Counted from the first letter of the stretch, positions 42,173 to 51,000 are shown. The stretch: 62,378 nt of DNA from a virus (IMGVR_UViG_3300033148_010415:1-62378), one strand, 5' to 3'. A program made the numbers and translations. Notes: a model not told the origin generated them from the letters alone.

Positions 42173-42244
42173 CTAGGGTGAAGAGGGGGGCTGATAGGTA
42201 GATTATCATTTTTCTGGATATCTTATTAAATCATTTTATATGGG

Positions 42245-42258
42245 ACCACTTATTCACG
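42245..42258. repeat. 14-bp direct repeat, left copy, framing the HEPN-like gene
   Basis: ACCACTTATTCACG, identical to 43161-43174. The left copy includes the HEPN-like stop codon region. See the right copy. Confidence 0.85.
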
Positions 42259-43182
42259 AAAGCTGTTGCTATTGAATGGGAGAGCATCTAAATATTTTTC
42301 TCTTTCCTTATCATTATTGAATTTTTCAATTAATTTGTGATTTATGAGTATCTTATTCAATGTTTTCCTTATTAAGCACTCGGTTTTATATAAAATTTCT
42401 TCTGATTTATTTTGTTTTCTCGAGTCCATTCTCAATCCATGAACCACTTTACATCTCCAATCATAACAACACTTTGCAACTTCAAATTGATTTAAGGCTT
42501 CTTTCCTGCTTGAGGATAAAAAGAAAGCGATTCTCTGAGATAACTTATATCTAATCTCTCGCGCATCCTTTGGACCAAAAATGCTTTCCAAAGCAATCCA
42601 TAGTAGCATGTATCTAATTTCCCATATCTCAGAAAGAGCAGCATAAACCGCCCAAATAGCTCTCCAAATAGGACCATTCCTGGTCAAGCAATTAATAGAT
42701 GAAAAAAGTTTACGGGCTAAATTTAAGTCATTTATTTTTAGACGATTATCACAATCCCTTTCATGAGATAGAAGTGGGCGGGGGTAATAAAGTGTTCTGA
42801 GATACCATTTATCATTGATTTGCTCTGAGTGAATTAATATCTTAAGTTTAAAAGAAGAAGGCTTTGCTAGCCATAGTGATAAAGAGCATATTTTTATTAA
42901 TTCATCAGCAATATTTTGTTTTGATCTTGTCTTCTTCCCCTGCCAAGAAGGGTCTGTTTCACCCATAGACCCTGCTTCATATTCACGAATAAGAGCAAAT
43001 TTGGCGGAATCTATTATATTGCTATAAAAACCTAACTCTTTTCTCATATCCTCTTGTGTAAGCCAACTTGGCGCCGGACGAAGAATAATTCCCTTTTCAA
43101 ATTCAAAGGGTTCCTTGATAAAATTCCATGATTTCCAATAAGAGATTGGAGCTATAGTGCACCACTTATTCACGGCCCACAC
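42250..43182 (-). CDS. HEPN-like protein (RxxxxH motif)
   Basis: 310 residues. An N-terminal beta-rich part (KSWNFIKEPFEFEKGIIL) is followed by a helical C-terminal half with YDWRCKVVHGLR, the R-x4-H of HEPN ribonuclease domains, in a setting like Apea-type HEPN proteins. AT-rich. Likely an abortive-infection or RNA-cleaving defence protein. The start GTG/ATG lies inside the repeat-framed unit. Confidence 0.65.
   Translation of the reverse strand: MWAVNKWCTIAPISYWKSWNFIKEPFEFEKGIILRPAPSWLTQEDMRKELGFYSNIIDSAKFALIREYEAGSMGETDPSWQGKKTRSKQNIADELIKICSLSLWLAKPSSFKLKILIHSEQINDKWYLRTLYYPRPLLSHERDCDNRLKINDLNLARKLFSSINCLTRNGPIWRAIWAVYAALSEIWEIRYMLLWIALESIFGPKDAREIRYKLSQRIAFFLSSSRKEALNQFEVAKCCYDWRCKVVHGLRMDSRKQNKSEEILYKTECLIRKTLNKILINHKLIEKFNNDKEREKYLDALPFNSNSFRE
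43161..43174. repeat. 14-bp direct repeat, right copy, framing the HEPN-like gene
   Basis: Identical to 42245-42258. On the minus strand it covers the thermonuclease stop codon (CGTGAATAAG). Removing one unit (916 bp) would leave one copy and keep the thermonuclease intact, so the HEPN-like gene looks like a cassette added at this point. Confidence 0.85.
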
Positions 43183-43898
43183 ACCTTACACGGCACATAC
43201 CCTCGATCAAGCGCCTCCTGCCTCGAATTGAAATACACCCTGTTCCCCGGGGATATCTTCTTGGCCCACCTGCAGGAGGGATAATGGAATTTATTGGACT
43301 TCTTGCTCCCGACGTATTTCCCGGAGGAAGGAACGACAGAATATTGCTCACGGGGTGGCGGTCTTCTCTGTCCCCATTTTGATTTGAGCCTCAGGTATTT
43401 TCTTGCAAGCTGGGGATCACCCCAAATGTTCAGTCGGTTTTTCCGGGCGTATCTTTCGGCCTCTCTGAATTGCCGGTCATACTTTTTACTCAGACCATAC
43501 TTCGTGTAATACGGGCTTAATCCTTGCTTGACCAGCTCTATGTTGAAATTAACCCCGTCGATGATGACATAGGCCAGGAGCCGCCCATAATTTCCCCTGC
43601 GCCGTCCCTCGAATTCAAGATCAACCGCTTTCCCCTCAAGCCTGGTTTCGGTGTACCTGGAGGCCGTCTTGCCCATAGGGATGTTTTGTTTCTTGTCCCG
43701 ATGGACGGATTCGGGTGTGTTCACGCATAGTAGCCTCACCTTCTCCAGCTTCCCGGTGGGCATCCTCACGACTATGGTATCTCCATCAACGACGCGGGTG
43801 CAGAAGGCTTTGAAGCCATTGGAATAGGATGCTGTGAGAGACAGAAAAGCAAGAATGAAAAGGAGAGATAAAATCACTCGGAGAGGTTTGTATAACAT
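43170..43898 (-). CDS. Secreted thermonuclease (staphylococcal nuclease type)
   Basis: 242 residues from ATG 43898 with a signal peptide (VILSLLFILAFLSLTASYS). RVVDGDTIVV, VRLLCVNTPE and YGRLLAYV are the SNase catalytic motifs. C-terminal KFHYPSCRWA plus VPCKVCG is a metal-binding Ada-like tail often attached to exported nucleases. It degrades extracellular or incoming DNA. Confidence 0.85.
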   Translation of the reverse strand: MLYKPLRVILSLLFILAFLSLTASYSNGFKAFCTRVVDGDTIVVRMPTGKLEKVRLLCVNTPESVHRDKKQNIPMGKTASRYTETRLEGKAVDLEFEGRRRGNYGRLLAYVIIDGVNFNIELVKQGLSPYYTKYGLSKKYDRQFREAERYARKNRLNIWGDPQLARKYLRLKSKWGQRRPPPREQYSVVPSSGKYVGSKKSNKFHYPSCRWAKKISPGNRVYFNSRQEALDRGYVPCKVCGP

Positions 43899-44117
43899 AG
43901 CGATCCCCTCCCTACCCCATATGGGTACAGAATTCAGATTATGTGTTCCGGCCCGCAGTTGCCAACCTTTCCTCATAGGTCAAAATTATTAAATATCAAC
44001 CATCCCTTTGCCCGCAAATTGAGGATAATAATAGGTGGAATGATGATTTGCTAATAGTGCCCTAATATGGTATGGCTCTTTTGCAATGTATTTGAGAAGT
44101 TTTTTCCTAGTATTTTT

Positions 44118-44597
44118 CTATTTGCATTGACAGTTGTTTTGTCGAACCCAGCCATGCCTAGCAATAGCTGAACATATATAACCTTCTAAAGGTCTTTTCT
44201 TGAATTTATAGTTAACAGCAGTCACATTAGTATCATAATTCAAAGCGATGTTTCCTTGAAGAGCGGCACCAGCAATAATTAAACAGATATCAGGAGATAT
44301 GGTTTTGAATCCAATATATACAAAGTTTCTGTGAAATTTGACCCATGATACTTCTTCTATATCATCCAAATAATAAAGTCTCTCTTTGAGTATAGAAGAA
44401 GCGTTTTTTGGTAATTTATCTTGAGTCGACCCCCTGATTATTGATTTTGATGGTTCTACCTTTTCTTTCTGACTGGGAATAACCCAAATAACGATAAAAA
44501 CAAGCAAAATGAATAAAAACCAACCTTTAACTTTAGAAAAACTTTGCCTTTTTATCCGTGCTTTGGGATTTGATTCCCAACAGTTTAATTTGCCCAT
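44118..44597 (-). CDS. Single-span membrane protein of the accessory island
   Basis: 159 residues with one transmembrane helix (GWFLFILLVFIVIWVI) and a mature part having several cysteines (C-L-I-I, YICSA, NNCQC). It may be exported and disulfide-bonded. No family recognised. Confidence 0.45.
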   Translation of the reverse strand: MGKLNCWESNPKARIKRQSFSKVKGWFLFILLVFIVIWVIPSQKEKVEPSKSIIRGSTQDKLPKNASSILKERLYYLDDIEEVSWVKFHRNFVYIGFKTISPDICLIIAGAALQGNIALNYDTNVTAVNYKFKKRPLEGYICSAIARHGWVRQNNCQCK

Positions 44598-44629
44598 TTT
44601 CGAAATTACATATATAGTAATTTTTAATT

Positions 44630-44730
44630 TAATATAATGATGGTGTCCTCATCAACAACACAGGTGAATCGGTGGCGGTGAGAGAAAGAGCGGTGAGGAT
44701 GAGAAGAGCTGGGAGGAGATTTGAAAGAAG
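44630..44730 (-). pseudogene. Remnant of a second thermonuclease gene
   Basis: On the minus strand a hydrophobic LLPALLILTALSLTAT stretch is followed, after a one-base frame change, by FTCVVDEDTIII. This mirrors the signal end and catalytic FCTRVVDGDTIVV of the intact gene at 43898. The rest is lost. Confidence 0.55.
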
Positions 44731-45012
44731 TATTGAGCGACGGTTTTGGAACATCGGGCAACCTCACCATGATGAGCGGTTATCCGCCGGAGAGCATAAT
44801 GATATTCTGCTATTCGGTCTGAGGATTTACATTCCACCTATGACAGAAAAATGAGCAGGAGTCAAGAAAAAATGTAAAAAGAGCAGCCACCATCGCATGA
44901 CGCCCAGGATAATTTCCTGTTCAAATATACTTTGAAAAAGAAATATCAGGGACAGTTAATAAAGTTAGCTATCATCAGTTTTAGCCTCCTTCCTGGATGC
45001 GTGCATAATTAT

Positions 45013-45041
45013 TTGACAAACATGCAATAATCTGCTATTAA
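45013..45041 (+). promoter_or_regulatory. Sigma-70 promoter for the SocA-like / proteasome-like pair
   Basis: TTGACA (45013), 17 bases, TATTAA (45036). Near-consensus, about 45 bases before the gene, with a strong GGGAGGGGAG ribosome site following. Confidence 0.75.
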
Positions 45042-45086
45042 AAAAAATAGTATTGTTTTGGACCTTTTTAAAAAGGGAGGGGAGTC

Positions 45087-45539
45087 ATGGAAAAAAATCA
45101 GTCAGCTATGAAAAGGGAAGAACTTATTCTAGCAGCGATGTCTGTGGCCGGATGCGCTGATTACCAACCAGTCCAAGTTCAAAAACTATTTTTTTTGATC
45201 GATAAGACTATAGGTCATAAAATTGGCGGGCCTTTTTTTAATTTCCAACCCTATGATTATGGTCCTTTTGATAAAGATGTGTACATTACGCTCGAAAGGC
45301 TTGAACTTGAAGGTCTTGTGGAAATAGTTTATGAATATGGTTTTAGCCGCCGACGGTTTCGCCTTACACCTACTGGATTAGCGGCAGGGAAAAAATTCTT
45401 TTCAAACCTTCCTGAAGATCTCAAAGAGTACATTTCTAAACTTGTAGAGGCAATTCGAAGACTCTCCTTTGCGCAGTTGGTCTCAGCAATATATAAAGCT
45501 TATCCAGAAATGCAAAAATATAGCGTATTTTCGGAATAA
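45087..45539 (+). CDS. SocA/DUF4065-like protein
   Basis: A 150-residue protein with VQVQKLFFLIDK and FNFQPYDYGPFDKDVY, a pattern of DUF4065/SocA (Panacea) domains, which serve as antitoxins or proteolytic adaptors, then helical C-terminus. Its stop is five bases before the proteasome-like gene, so the two are co-expressed. Confidence 0.6.
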   Translation: MEKNQSAMKREELILAAMSVAGCADYQPVQVQKLFFLIDKTIGHKIGGPFFNFQPYDYGPFDKDVYITLERLELEGLVEIVYEYGFSRRRFRLTPTGLAAGKKFFSNLPEDLKEYISKLVEAIRRLSFAQLVSAIYKAYPEMQKYSVFSE

Positions 45540-45544
45540 TAAGA

Positions 45545-46306
45545 ATGACCATTCTAGTCGGGATTCTCTGTGAAAACGGTATCGTAATAGGAGCTGATAC
45601 CTCAGCAACGTTTGGGCGAATTTCACGTTCAACCATCGAGCAACCATGTAAAAAAATCACAATTATCAATAATTATGTGATTATTGCAGGAACCGGTTTT
45701 ATGGGTTTAGGGCAGCGTTTTGTTGAAGTTATAAGAAAACAATATGAAAATAAATTGTTTCAAATTTCCTCACCTATTGAGATAGCTAGAATATTATCAA
45801 GAGAAGCAATAAAAGATTTTCAAGAAACTAACACTCCTAAAGGTTTGTTTGGTGCGCTTGTTGCTTTCCATTGTGGGGGAAGGGCCTGCCTTGTTGAATT
45901 TGATATTGATAATTTTCAACCATCTGTGATGGATACAAATATATGGTATGCATCAATGGGAAGTGGACAACCCATTGCAGACCCTTTTCTTGGATTAATG
46001 AGGCGTGTATTTTGCCCCAAATCACCGCCGCAACTTGCTACAGGCATTTTCATTACAGCGTGGACACTCGAGCATACCATTGATGTCAATCCCGGAGGTA
46101 TAAAAGGTCCTTTTCATTTGGCAATCTTAAAAAGAGATGTTGCAGCTAAAGGGAAATTCGTTGCAAAAGAATTGGATGAGGCAGAATTAGACGAGCATTA
46201 TAACAACGTTGAAGCGGCTTATAAACATTTGGGGGAATATGCATACATTATTTCAGGAAAAGATGCTCCGGAACTACCGAAAACACCAGTATCCAGTATA
46301 ATATAA
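45545..46306 (+). CDS. Proteasome-type Ntn-hydrolase peptidase
   Basis: A 253-residue protein starting MTILVGILCENGIVIGADTS, where Thr2 would become the N-terminal nucleophile, Asp18 and lysines 36-37 fit the usual D17 and K33 sites, and GTGFMGLGQRF matches the later proteasome pattern. Bacterial relatives are HslV, Anbu and BPH. No ATPase partner is nearby. With the SocA-like protein it may form a protein-degradation switch. Confidence 0.75.
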   Translation: MTILVGILCENGIVIGADTSATFGRISRSTIEQPCKKITIINNYVIIAGTGFMGLGQRFVEVIRKQYENKLFQISSPIEIARILSREAIKDFQETNTPKGLFGALVAFHCGGRACLVEFDIDNFQPSVMDTNIWYASMGSGQPIADPFLGLMRRVFCPKSPPQLATGIFITAWTLEHTIDVNPGGIKGPFHLAILKRDVAAKGKFVAKELDEAELDEHYNNVEAAYKHLGEYAYIISGKDAPELPKTPVSSII

Positions 46307-46417
46307 GTATCTATTATTTCATTTTTCTTTCTCATGTTAATTCAAGTTGTTCGGGTTTTTTCTTTATTAATTTCGGGGCTTTTTTAAAGGAGATTGATAA
46401 AATCCGGCTTAGCCATA

Positions 46418-47503
46418 TTAACTCAACAAAGCTTTCAATTGATCATTCCATGCCACTTTAAGGTTGGCAGGGACATCGGGTGAATCCAATAATTTTAAAA
46501 ACTCACTGGTGAAAATTCCACGACATGATGGACCTATTGTGCCAAGAGAATTTACTAACCAGTCTTTTACTGGTAAGAAGCTGATATCATGGCCTTGGGC
46601 GAAATACTGTCGCGCGGCAGCTCGAGCTTCATTATCGGGTAGACCAGAAGAAAAGAAAAAGAGATAATCATCTATTCCTTGGGGCGAAATTTTTGTATTA
46701 AAAGTTGAGACGACACGGGAGCGGTCTATCGGCCTTTCTGTAACTTCAACGGCAAGAACAATATCTCCATTAGATTCTAGTGTGATATCACCTCCAGCAC
46801 CAGAAGCTCGATCAGCCACATTTATTCCCTGCCATTTTATTTGCCAATTGAGATTAAAACATTTACGTATAGTTCCAAACATTGCAACTGATAATAAGAC
46901 AGGTAACAAGCCGCCGCTTGGTATCTCAAGAAGGCGACTAATCAAAATTTCATACTGCTCCAAGCTTAATCGATGGATCTTTGTAAGAGTAATTTTTGAA
47001 TCACTTCGAAGGATAAGGAAGGTATAAAATAGAAATCGAAGATAATCACGGGCTTTCTCAGACTCTACTTTCTCCAATTCGCCAATAAAATCAAGAAATG
47101 CTGCATATGCTTTCTTATCTCGGACTCCTCGTGCCGTTTCGGGTACAAATCTGATATTGCGTCGAAAAACATTCAGATATGGACCTTTGGAACAGGGAAT
47201 TTCTCGGTCTTGAAGAAATGGATTGACTACTCTTTCGTCAAGAGTGCGCCCATTAAAGGCGTTATCTCCTTGATTCATGTAAGGCAAGCGAATGTCAATA
47301 TTTGAATCTATGATGCGTGCCAAGGCGCAACCGAGCAAAGCTTCTCGGTAAGCCTGAGTTGAAGAGATGAATAAGGATTTTATAGCCTTATGGAGTGCTT
47401 GAGGTACATTCACAGACTTATTGATACTGAAATCGCCTTCTGCTTTTCCAAACTCCTCAGAGAGGATTTGTCGGGCTATAATGTAATCTATTTGCCTGCC
47501 CAT
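46418..47503 (-). CDS. Type II restriction endonuclease (SacI-like)
   Basis: 361 residues. FNGRTLDERVVNPFLQDREIP is typical of type II restriction enzymes of this kind, and GAGGDITLESNGDIVLAVEVTER gives a D...E-x-x core like the SacI group. It is paired with a DNA methyltransferase 25 bases upstream on the same strand. The target site is unknown. Confidence 0.75.
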   Translation of the reverse strand: MGRQIDYIIARQILSEEFGKAEGDFSINKSVNVPQALHKAIKSLFISSTQAYREALLGCALARIIDSNIDIRLPYMNQGDNAFNGRTLDERVVNPFLQDREIPCSKGPYLNVFRRNIRFVPETARGVRDKKAYAAFLDFIGELEKVESEKARDYLRFLFYTFLILRSDSKITLTKIHRLSLEQYEILISRLLEIPSGGLLPVLLSVAMFGTIRKCFNLNWQIKWQGINVADRASGAGGDITLESNGDIVLAVEVTERPIDRSRVVSTFNTKISPQGIDDYLFFFSSGLPDNEARAAARQYFAQGHDISFLPVKDWLVNSLGTIGPSCRGIFTSEFLKLLDSPDVPANLKVAWNDQLKALLS

Positions 47504-47528
47504 GGATTGACCTGTAATTGAGCTAACC

Positions 47529-48452
47529 TTAATAATTCATCCAAAGACATTCTTGGCGGAGTTTCTTGATGGAATGGCAATGCTTAACAGGGGCATCGAA
47601 GCGCCGCCAATCCTTCCAAAGCTGATCCATCGAATCGCACCGATAGCCGGAGACAGCGACCTTGCCTTTGCAGTGGTGCAATAAGGCGGCAAGTTCGGAG
47701 TGTTGCTCCCTATCCATCTCAAAACCATAAGCTTTGTCATCACCGCGGGTTTCGTGAAGATAGGGTGGATCGCAATAAAAAAGTGTGTCTGTATCATCAT
47801 AAAGTCGAATTACATCCTTAGCGGGTCGGTTTTCAATCTGTACCCGTAAAAGGCGTTCAGCGATATCCGCCAGAGCATCGATTCCACCTAACCAGCGAGA
47901 AATTACGCCAGACATCCCAGATCGACTGGTGTTCTTACAGTTAGCCCATCGCCCTAAAGTGGCTGTTTGAGCCAATCCGGTTCGCGCTTGGCGAGCTCTC
48001 ACATAAAAGAGACGAGCGCGTTCAAGCTCCGAGATTCCTCGCGGTGAACCGTTAGTTGCCTTGTAAAATTCCTCGCGAGAGAACGGTGTAAGCCCAATTG
48101 TTTGGATGAGATCTTCGGGTCTATCTCTAAGAACCCGAAAGAAATTTACAACATCGCCATCAATATCGTTGTATGTTTCAACTGGGGATGGTTCCCGATT
48201 TAGCAACACAGCAGCGGAGCCGGCAAACGGTTCACAATAATGATGAGCTTTGGGAAGCAAAGGGAGAAGCCAATCGAGATGACTGAACTTACCTCCATAC
48301 CAACCGAAGGCGATTCGTTTTCGCATGCGTGATCGAGGAAAGATAACAATGGAGTTGTCTGTTTCGTTTTTGTCAAGGTAAATTGGGGATAAATTGCGCT
48401 TGCCATTATTTATTTTTTCTGGACGACTATTTTTCGTCATTACTTTCCTCAT
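47529..48452 (-). CDS. Dam-type adenine DNA methyltransferase (D12 class)
   Basis: 307 residues. YCEPFAGSAAVLLNREPSPV (motif I with F-A-G-S) and FYCDPPYL (catalytic D-P-P-Y) define a D12-class N6-adenine methyltransferase. It protects phage and host DNA from the neighbouring endonuclease; expression first would be expected. ATG 48440 is an alternative start. Confidence 0.85.
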   Translation of the reverse strand: MRKVMTKNSRPEKINNGKRNLSPIYLDKNETDNSIVIFPRSRMRKRIAFGWYGGKFSHLDWLLPLLPKAHHYCEPFAGSAAVLLNREPSPVETYNDIDGDVVNFFRVLRDRPEDLIQTIGLTPFSREEFYKATNGSPRGISELERARLFYVRARQARTGLAQTATLGRWANCKNTSRSGMSGVISRWLGGIDALADIAERLLRVQIENRPAKDVIRLYDDTDTLFYCDPPYLHETRGDDKAYGFEMDREQHSELAALLHHCKGKVAVSGYRCDSMDQLWKDWRRFDAPVKHCHSIKKLRQECLWMNY

Positions 48453-48505
48453 ATATTTATCCTTATTAAAGAGTAAAATGGCTGATAGTCTGTTATATTA
48501 CACTT

Positions 48506-48533
48506 GTTCTATATATACCTCAAACATCGTCAA
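48506..48533 (-). promoter_or_regulatory. Promoter for the restriction-modification genes
   Basis: On the minus strand TTGACG (48533-48528) is followed after 16 bases by TAGAAC (48511-48506). A reasonable sigma-70 match about 55 bases before the methyltransferase. Confidence 0.5.
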
Positions 48534-48622
48534 AAAGTCATATCTCAAATAAAATCCTCATCCCCAGACGACGGAGCACGTAGGTCAAGGTATGGCTTCG
48601 TGCAATAATTACTTGCTTTTCA

Positions 48623-48847
48623 TCATAACTGCTGGACATTAATTACGATACCGTCTTTCATGGTCAGGTTTAGGTTTTGTAGTTTGACAGTTCCCGTTCC
48701 GAGAAAAATCATGCCGGCGATGATTGCTATCAAATTATCAGCATTGTCACGAGTAAGTATGTATTCACCAACCTTTCCGGATCGTCTTTGAGATTCCTTC
48801 TCAAGGAATTCAAGGACAGCATCTTTGCCTTTTGCTATGGTATTCAT
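48623..48847 (-). CDS. Small hypothetical protein
   Basis: 74 residues from ATG 48847 (AAGGAGAA upstream). It has a hydrophobic segment (LIAIIAGMIFLGTGTV) and a beta-rich end. It may be a membrane or small antitoxin-like protein. Unknown. Confidence 0.45.
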   Translation of the reverse strand: MNTIAKGKDAVLEFLEKESQRRSGKVGEYILTRDNADNLIAIIAGMIFLGTGTVKLQNLNLTMKDGIVINVQQL

Positions 48848-48983
48848 GGCATTCTCCTTATTTATCTGCCAGAAAGATAATCCGCAACCCGAAAATATGC
48901 TTCTTTCTGATCTATCGGCCATGTTCTTATATCAGTATTCGGATTTGTTGCGATGGCTTTAGTTCCAATTGTTGTATGTCCTT

Positions 48984-49565
48984 CTAATATCCCCCTTTTA
49001 TTGGTGGATGCTTATTGAGCCACTTCTCAATATTCCGCTTCAAGCACGGATCGGCTTGTGCTTTAGACAATATAAGTTTGTTTACTTCAATTAGATCATC
49101 AATGAAATCTTCGGCGACAAAGAGAGCGGCGTTCAATTTCTGCGGTCCAAGATAATTACACAGATGCTTCCACCCTTCTGCATCTGCTTGCTTCTTATGC
49201 ATAAGCGCTATTGAGCGATTTCGACCTGGCTGACTTAAACGTGATTTGTCAGGGATTAACGAGAAAGAATGTACGATGCCACATCGTAACACGTGCCACA
49301 TTTGATCATGAAGGTCTTGTTTTCCATTTTTGTAAGTGAAATTAGCATAGGCTGGTCTAATCTTGCCAAGGTATTTTTTGATGAAATCTTTATATCCTGA
49401 TCCTTTATTGTCTTCCCCTGCGACCATCTTGGAAAAATAATCGATGAATGCTGCACCAATGACAAAAGGCAATGGTTTTCCATCTTCGCAATACTTCCGC
49501 GTAGCATCAAGAAGATCCCTGAAATAACATTCAGCTTCTTCTGCTTTCACCAAAACCTCCAACAA
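48984..49565 (-). CDS. Second RxxxxH (HEPN-like) protein
   Basis: 193 residues, helical. LHDQMWHVLRCGIVHSFSL carries R-x4-H as in HEPN domains. The remainder is helix-rich. Possibly an RNA-cleaving toxin or defence protein. It is the last gene before the immunity genes. Confidence 0.5.
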   Translation of the reverse strand: MLEVLVKAEEAECYFRDLLDATRKYCEDGKPLPFVIGAAFIDYFSKMVAGEDNKGSGYKDFIKKYLGKIRPAYANFTYKNGKQDLHDQMWHVLRCGIVHSFSLIPDKSRLSQPGRNRSIALMHKKQADAEGWKHLCNYLGPQKLNAALFVAEDFIDDLIEVNKLILSKAQADPCLKRNIEKWLNKHPPIKGGY

Positions 49566-49643
49566 ATTCCTCCAACCTAGACAACCCGGCCAATCAAACC
49601 AGCGCGAGACCGGCTTTGATGCAGATTCGGGTTAATTGAGGTG

Positions 49644-49889
49644 TTAACAAACATAATTACTTATAAGCTGAAGCACAAAGCCGAAAATTATTAACGCAAG
49701 CCCAATACTTGATAAAATGTTCATGCGTTTCAGCTTCTTCTGATAATTTTCAGGCAATTCTTCTTTAAAAGTTGCCAGCATACCTATAAAAGCTGTCTGG
49801 GGTACCACCCAGAAAAAGAGCAATAGTAAAACGCCGATTATATCACATATGAGACCAATACTATTCAGTGTTGTTGATGAAATGCACAT
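49644..49889 (-). CDS. Two-span membrane protein next to the repressor
   Basis: 81 residues from ATG 49889, two transmembrane segments (IIGVLLLLFFWVV and SSIGLALIIFGFVLQLI) around a charged loop. Being expressed with the lysogenic repressor, a superinfection-exclusion role is plausible but not shown. Confidence 0.55.
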   Translation of the reverse strand: MCISSTTLNSIGLICDIIGVLLLLFFWVVPQTAFIGMLATFKEELPENYQKKLKRMNILSSIGLALIIFGFVLQLISNYVC

Positions 49890-49893
49890 TCCA

Positions 49894-50664
49894 CTACCCC
49901 CTCTTACTCCACCACCAGGCAATCCGGCCCACGATGGCATTATCGATTTCCTCATCCACAAAAATCAGGGTGGTATCCTGGCGGTCTTTATTCTCAGGAT
50001 AGCAGATCAATTCATTCCTCTTTCCTCTTTTTCTCAGGAAAACCCATTTAATGGTCACTCCTCCGTCTTCTCTGATCGCCGTCATAACAGGTTTTTTTGG
50101 ATTCCTGGACGGTTTTCTGGCTTCTTCTGAATGTTCTATGGCCACAATATCGTTGGGCGCGAGAATCGGGTACATGGAATCGTCTGTAGGCCCGATGCGG
50201 GCGCAGGTGAAGTTTTCGGGATTGCGGCACCATTCGCGGTAGATGACGGCGGCGCCATCGAGGTCGTTTTCATTTATCTCCCTGGGGTGACCGGCGGCCA
50301 CGGGGTCCTTGAGAAGCGGGATGGGCACATAGTTGTCGAGAGGTTCCTTGGCCTTGCCGGGTTCGTCGGATATGAGGCGGTCACTCCAGCGTGGGTGATC
50401 GGCAAGGACGAGAAGAAAATTTTCGAGGGAGATTTTTTTTGGCTGTTTATCTCGACCAAGAAAATAATCGGCAGAATATCCTGTTTGATCGCACAACATT
50501 TTTAAATGATCCGCTCGAGGAATTGCATTGTTATCAATCCAATTACGGACAGTCGTGTAATTAATCCCGATTTTCCGCGCAAAAGCTTTTTGGCCTCTTT
50601 CCTCAAGACCCATCAACGACAATACACGTTCTTTAAATACAGGTAATTTATGATTATTTGACAT
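49894..50664 (-). CDS. CI-like repressor (HTH + S24 peptidase)
   Basis: 256 residues. N-terminal helix-turn-helix (FARKIGINYTTVRNWIDNNA) and a C-terminal LexA/S24 domain with catalytic serine in DDSMYP and lysine in TIKW. VAAGHP near residue 127 holds the expected Ala-Gly self-cleavage site. It should be cut during the SOS response, inducing the phage. It binds the operators at 50678-50747. Confidence 0.9.
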   Translation of the reverse strand: MSNNHKLPVFKERVLSLMGLEERGQKAFARKIGINYTTVRNWIDNNAIPRADHLKMLCDQTGYSADYFLGRDKQPKKISLENFLLVLADHPRWSDRLISDEPGKAKEPLDNYVPIPLLKDPVAAGHPREINENDLDGAAVIYREWCRNPENFTCARIGPTDDSMYPILAPNDIVAIEHSEEARKPSRNPKKPVMTAIREDGGVTIKWVFLRKRGKRNELICYPENKDRQDTTLIFVDEEIDNAIVGRIAWWWSKRG

Positions 50665-50677
50665 TTTCTTAAAAAAA

Positions 50678-50747
50678 GTTCAGCAAACTGTATTTTTATC
50701 CTTGACAAAATACATTTTACTGTATATATTAATACATGAAACTGTAT
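50678..50747 (+). promoter_or_regulatory. Right promoter with three CI/Cro operators
   Basis: Two perfect ATACA-N6-TGTAT sites (50710-50725 and 50732-50747, 22 bp apart) and a weaker one (50678-50693). The first sits between TTGACA (50702) and TATATT (50725) with 17-base spacing, so binding blocks the early promoter. Divergent CI transcription starts on the other side. Confidence 0.85.
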
Positions 50748-50763
50748 AGGAGTATACAACAAA

Positions 50764-50994
50764 ATGGATTCCCTGACAATAAATTATTTCCTTCGGCAGA
50801 TGGGTAAAACACAGGGCGACATCGCCGATGAGTGCGGGGTTTCTACGCAATATATCTCTCATGTGATCACTGGCCGCCGCAACGGGCCCAAGACTATCCC
50901 GATCCAGGAAGCGGTCGCCAGAGCATTGAACCGAAAACGAGAGGATGTTTTTCCTGACAGCAAAAAGAAACCCAGGGAGGGTACAAGCCGTTGA
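50764..50994 (+). CDS. Cro-like HTH regulator
   Basis: 76 residues with TQGDIADECGVSTQYISHVITGRR, a clear XRE/Cro helix-turn-helix. It begins 34 bases from the early promoter -10 and is transcribed away from CI. Confidence 0.85.
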   Translation: MDSLTINYFLRQMGKTQGDIADECGVSTQYISHVITGRRNGPKTIPIQEAVARALNRKREDVFPDSKKKPREGTSR

Positions 50995-51000
50995 TCCATT

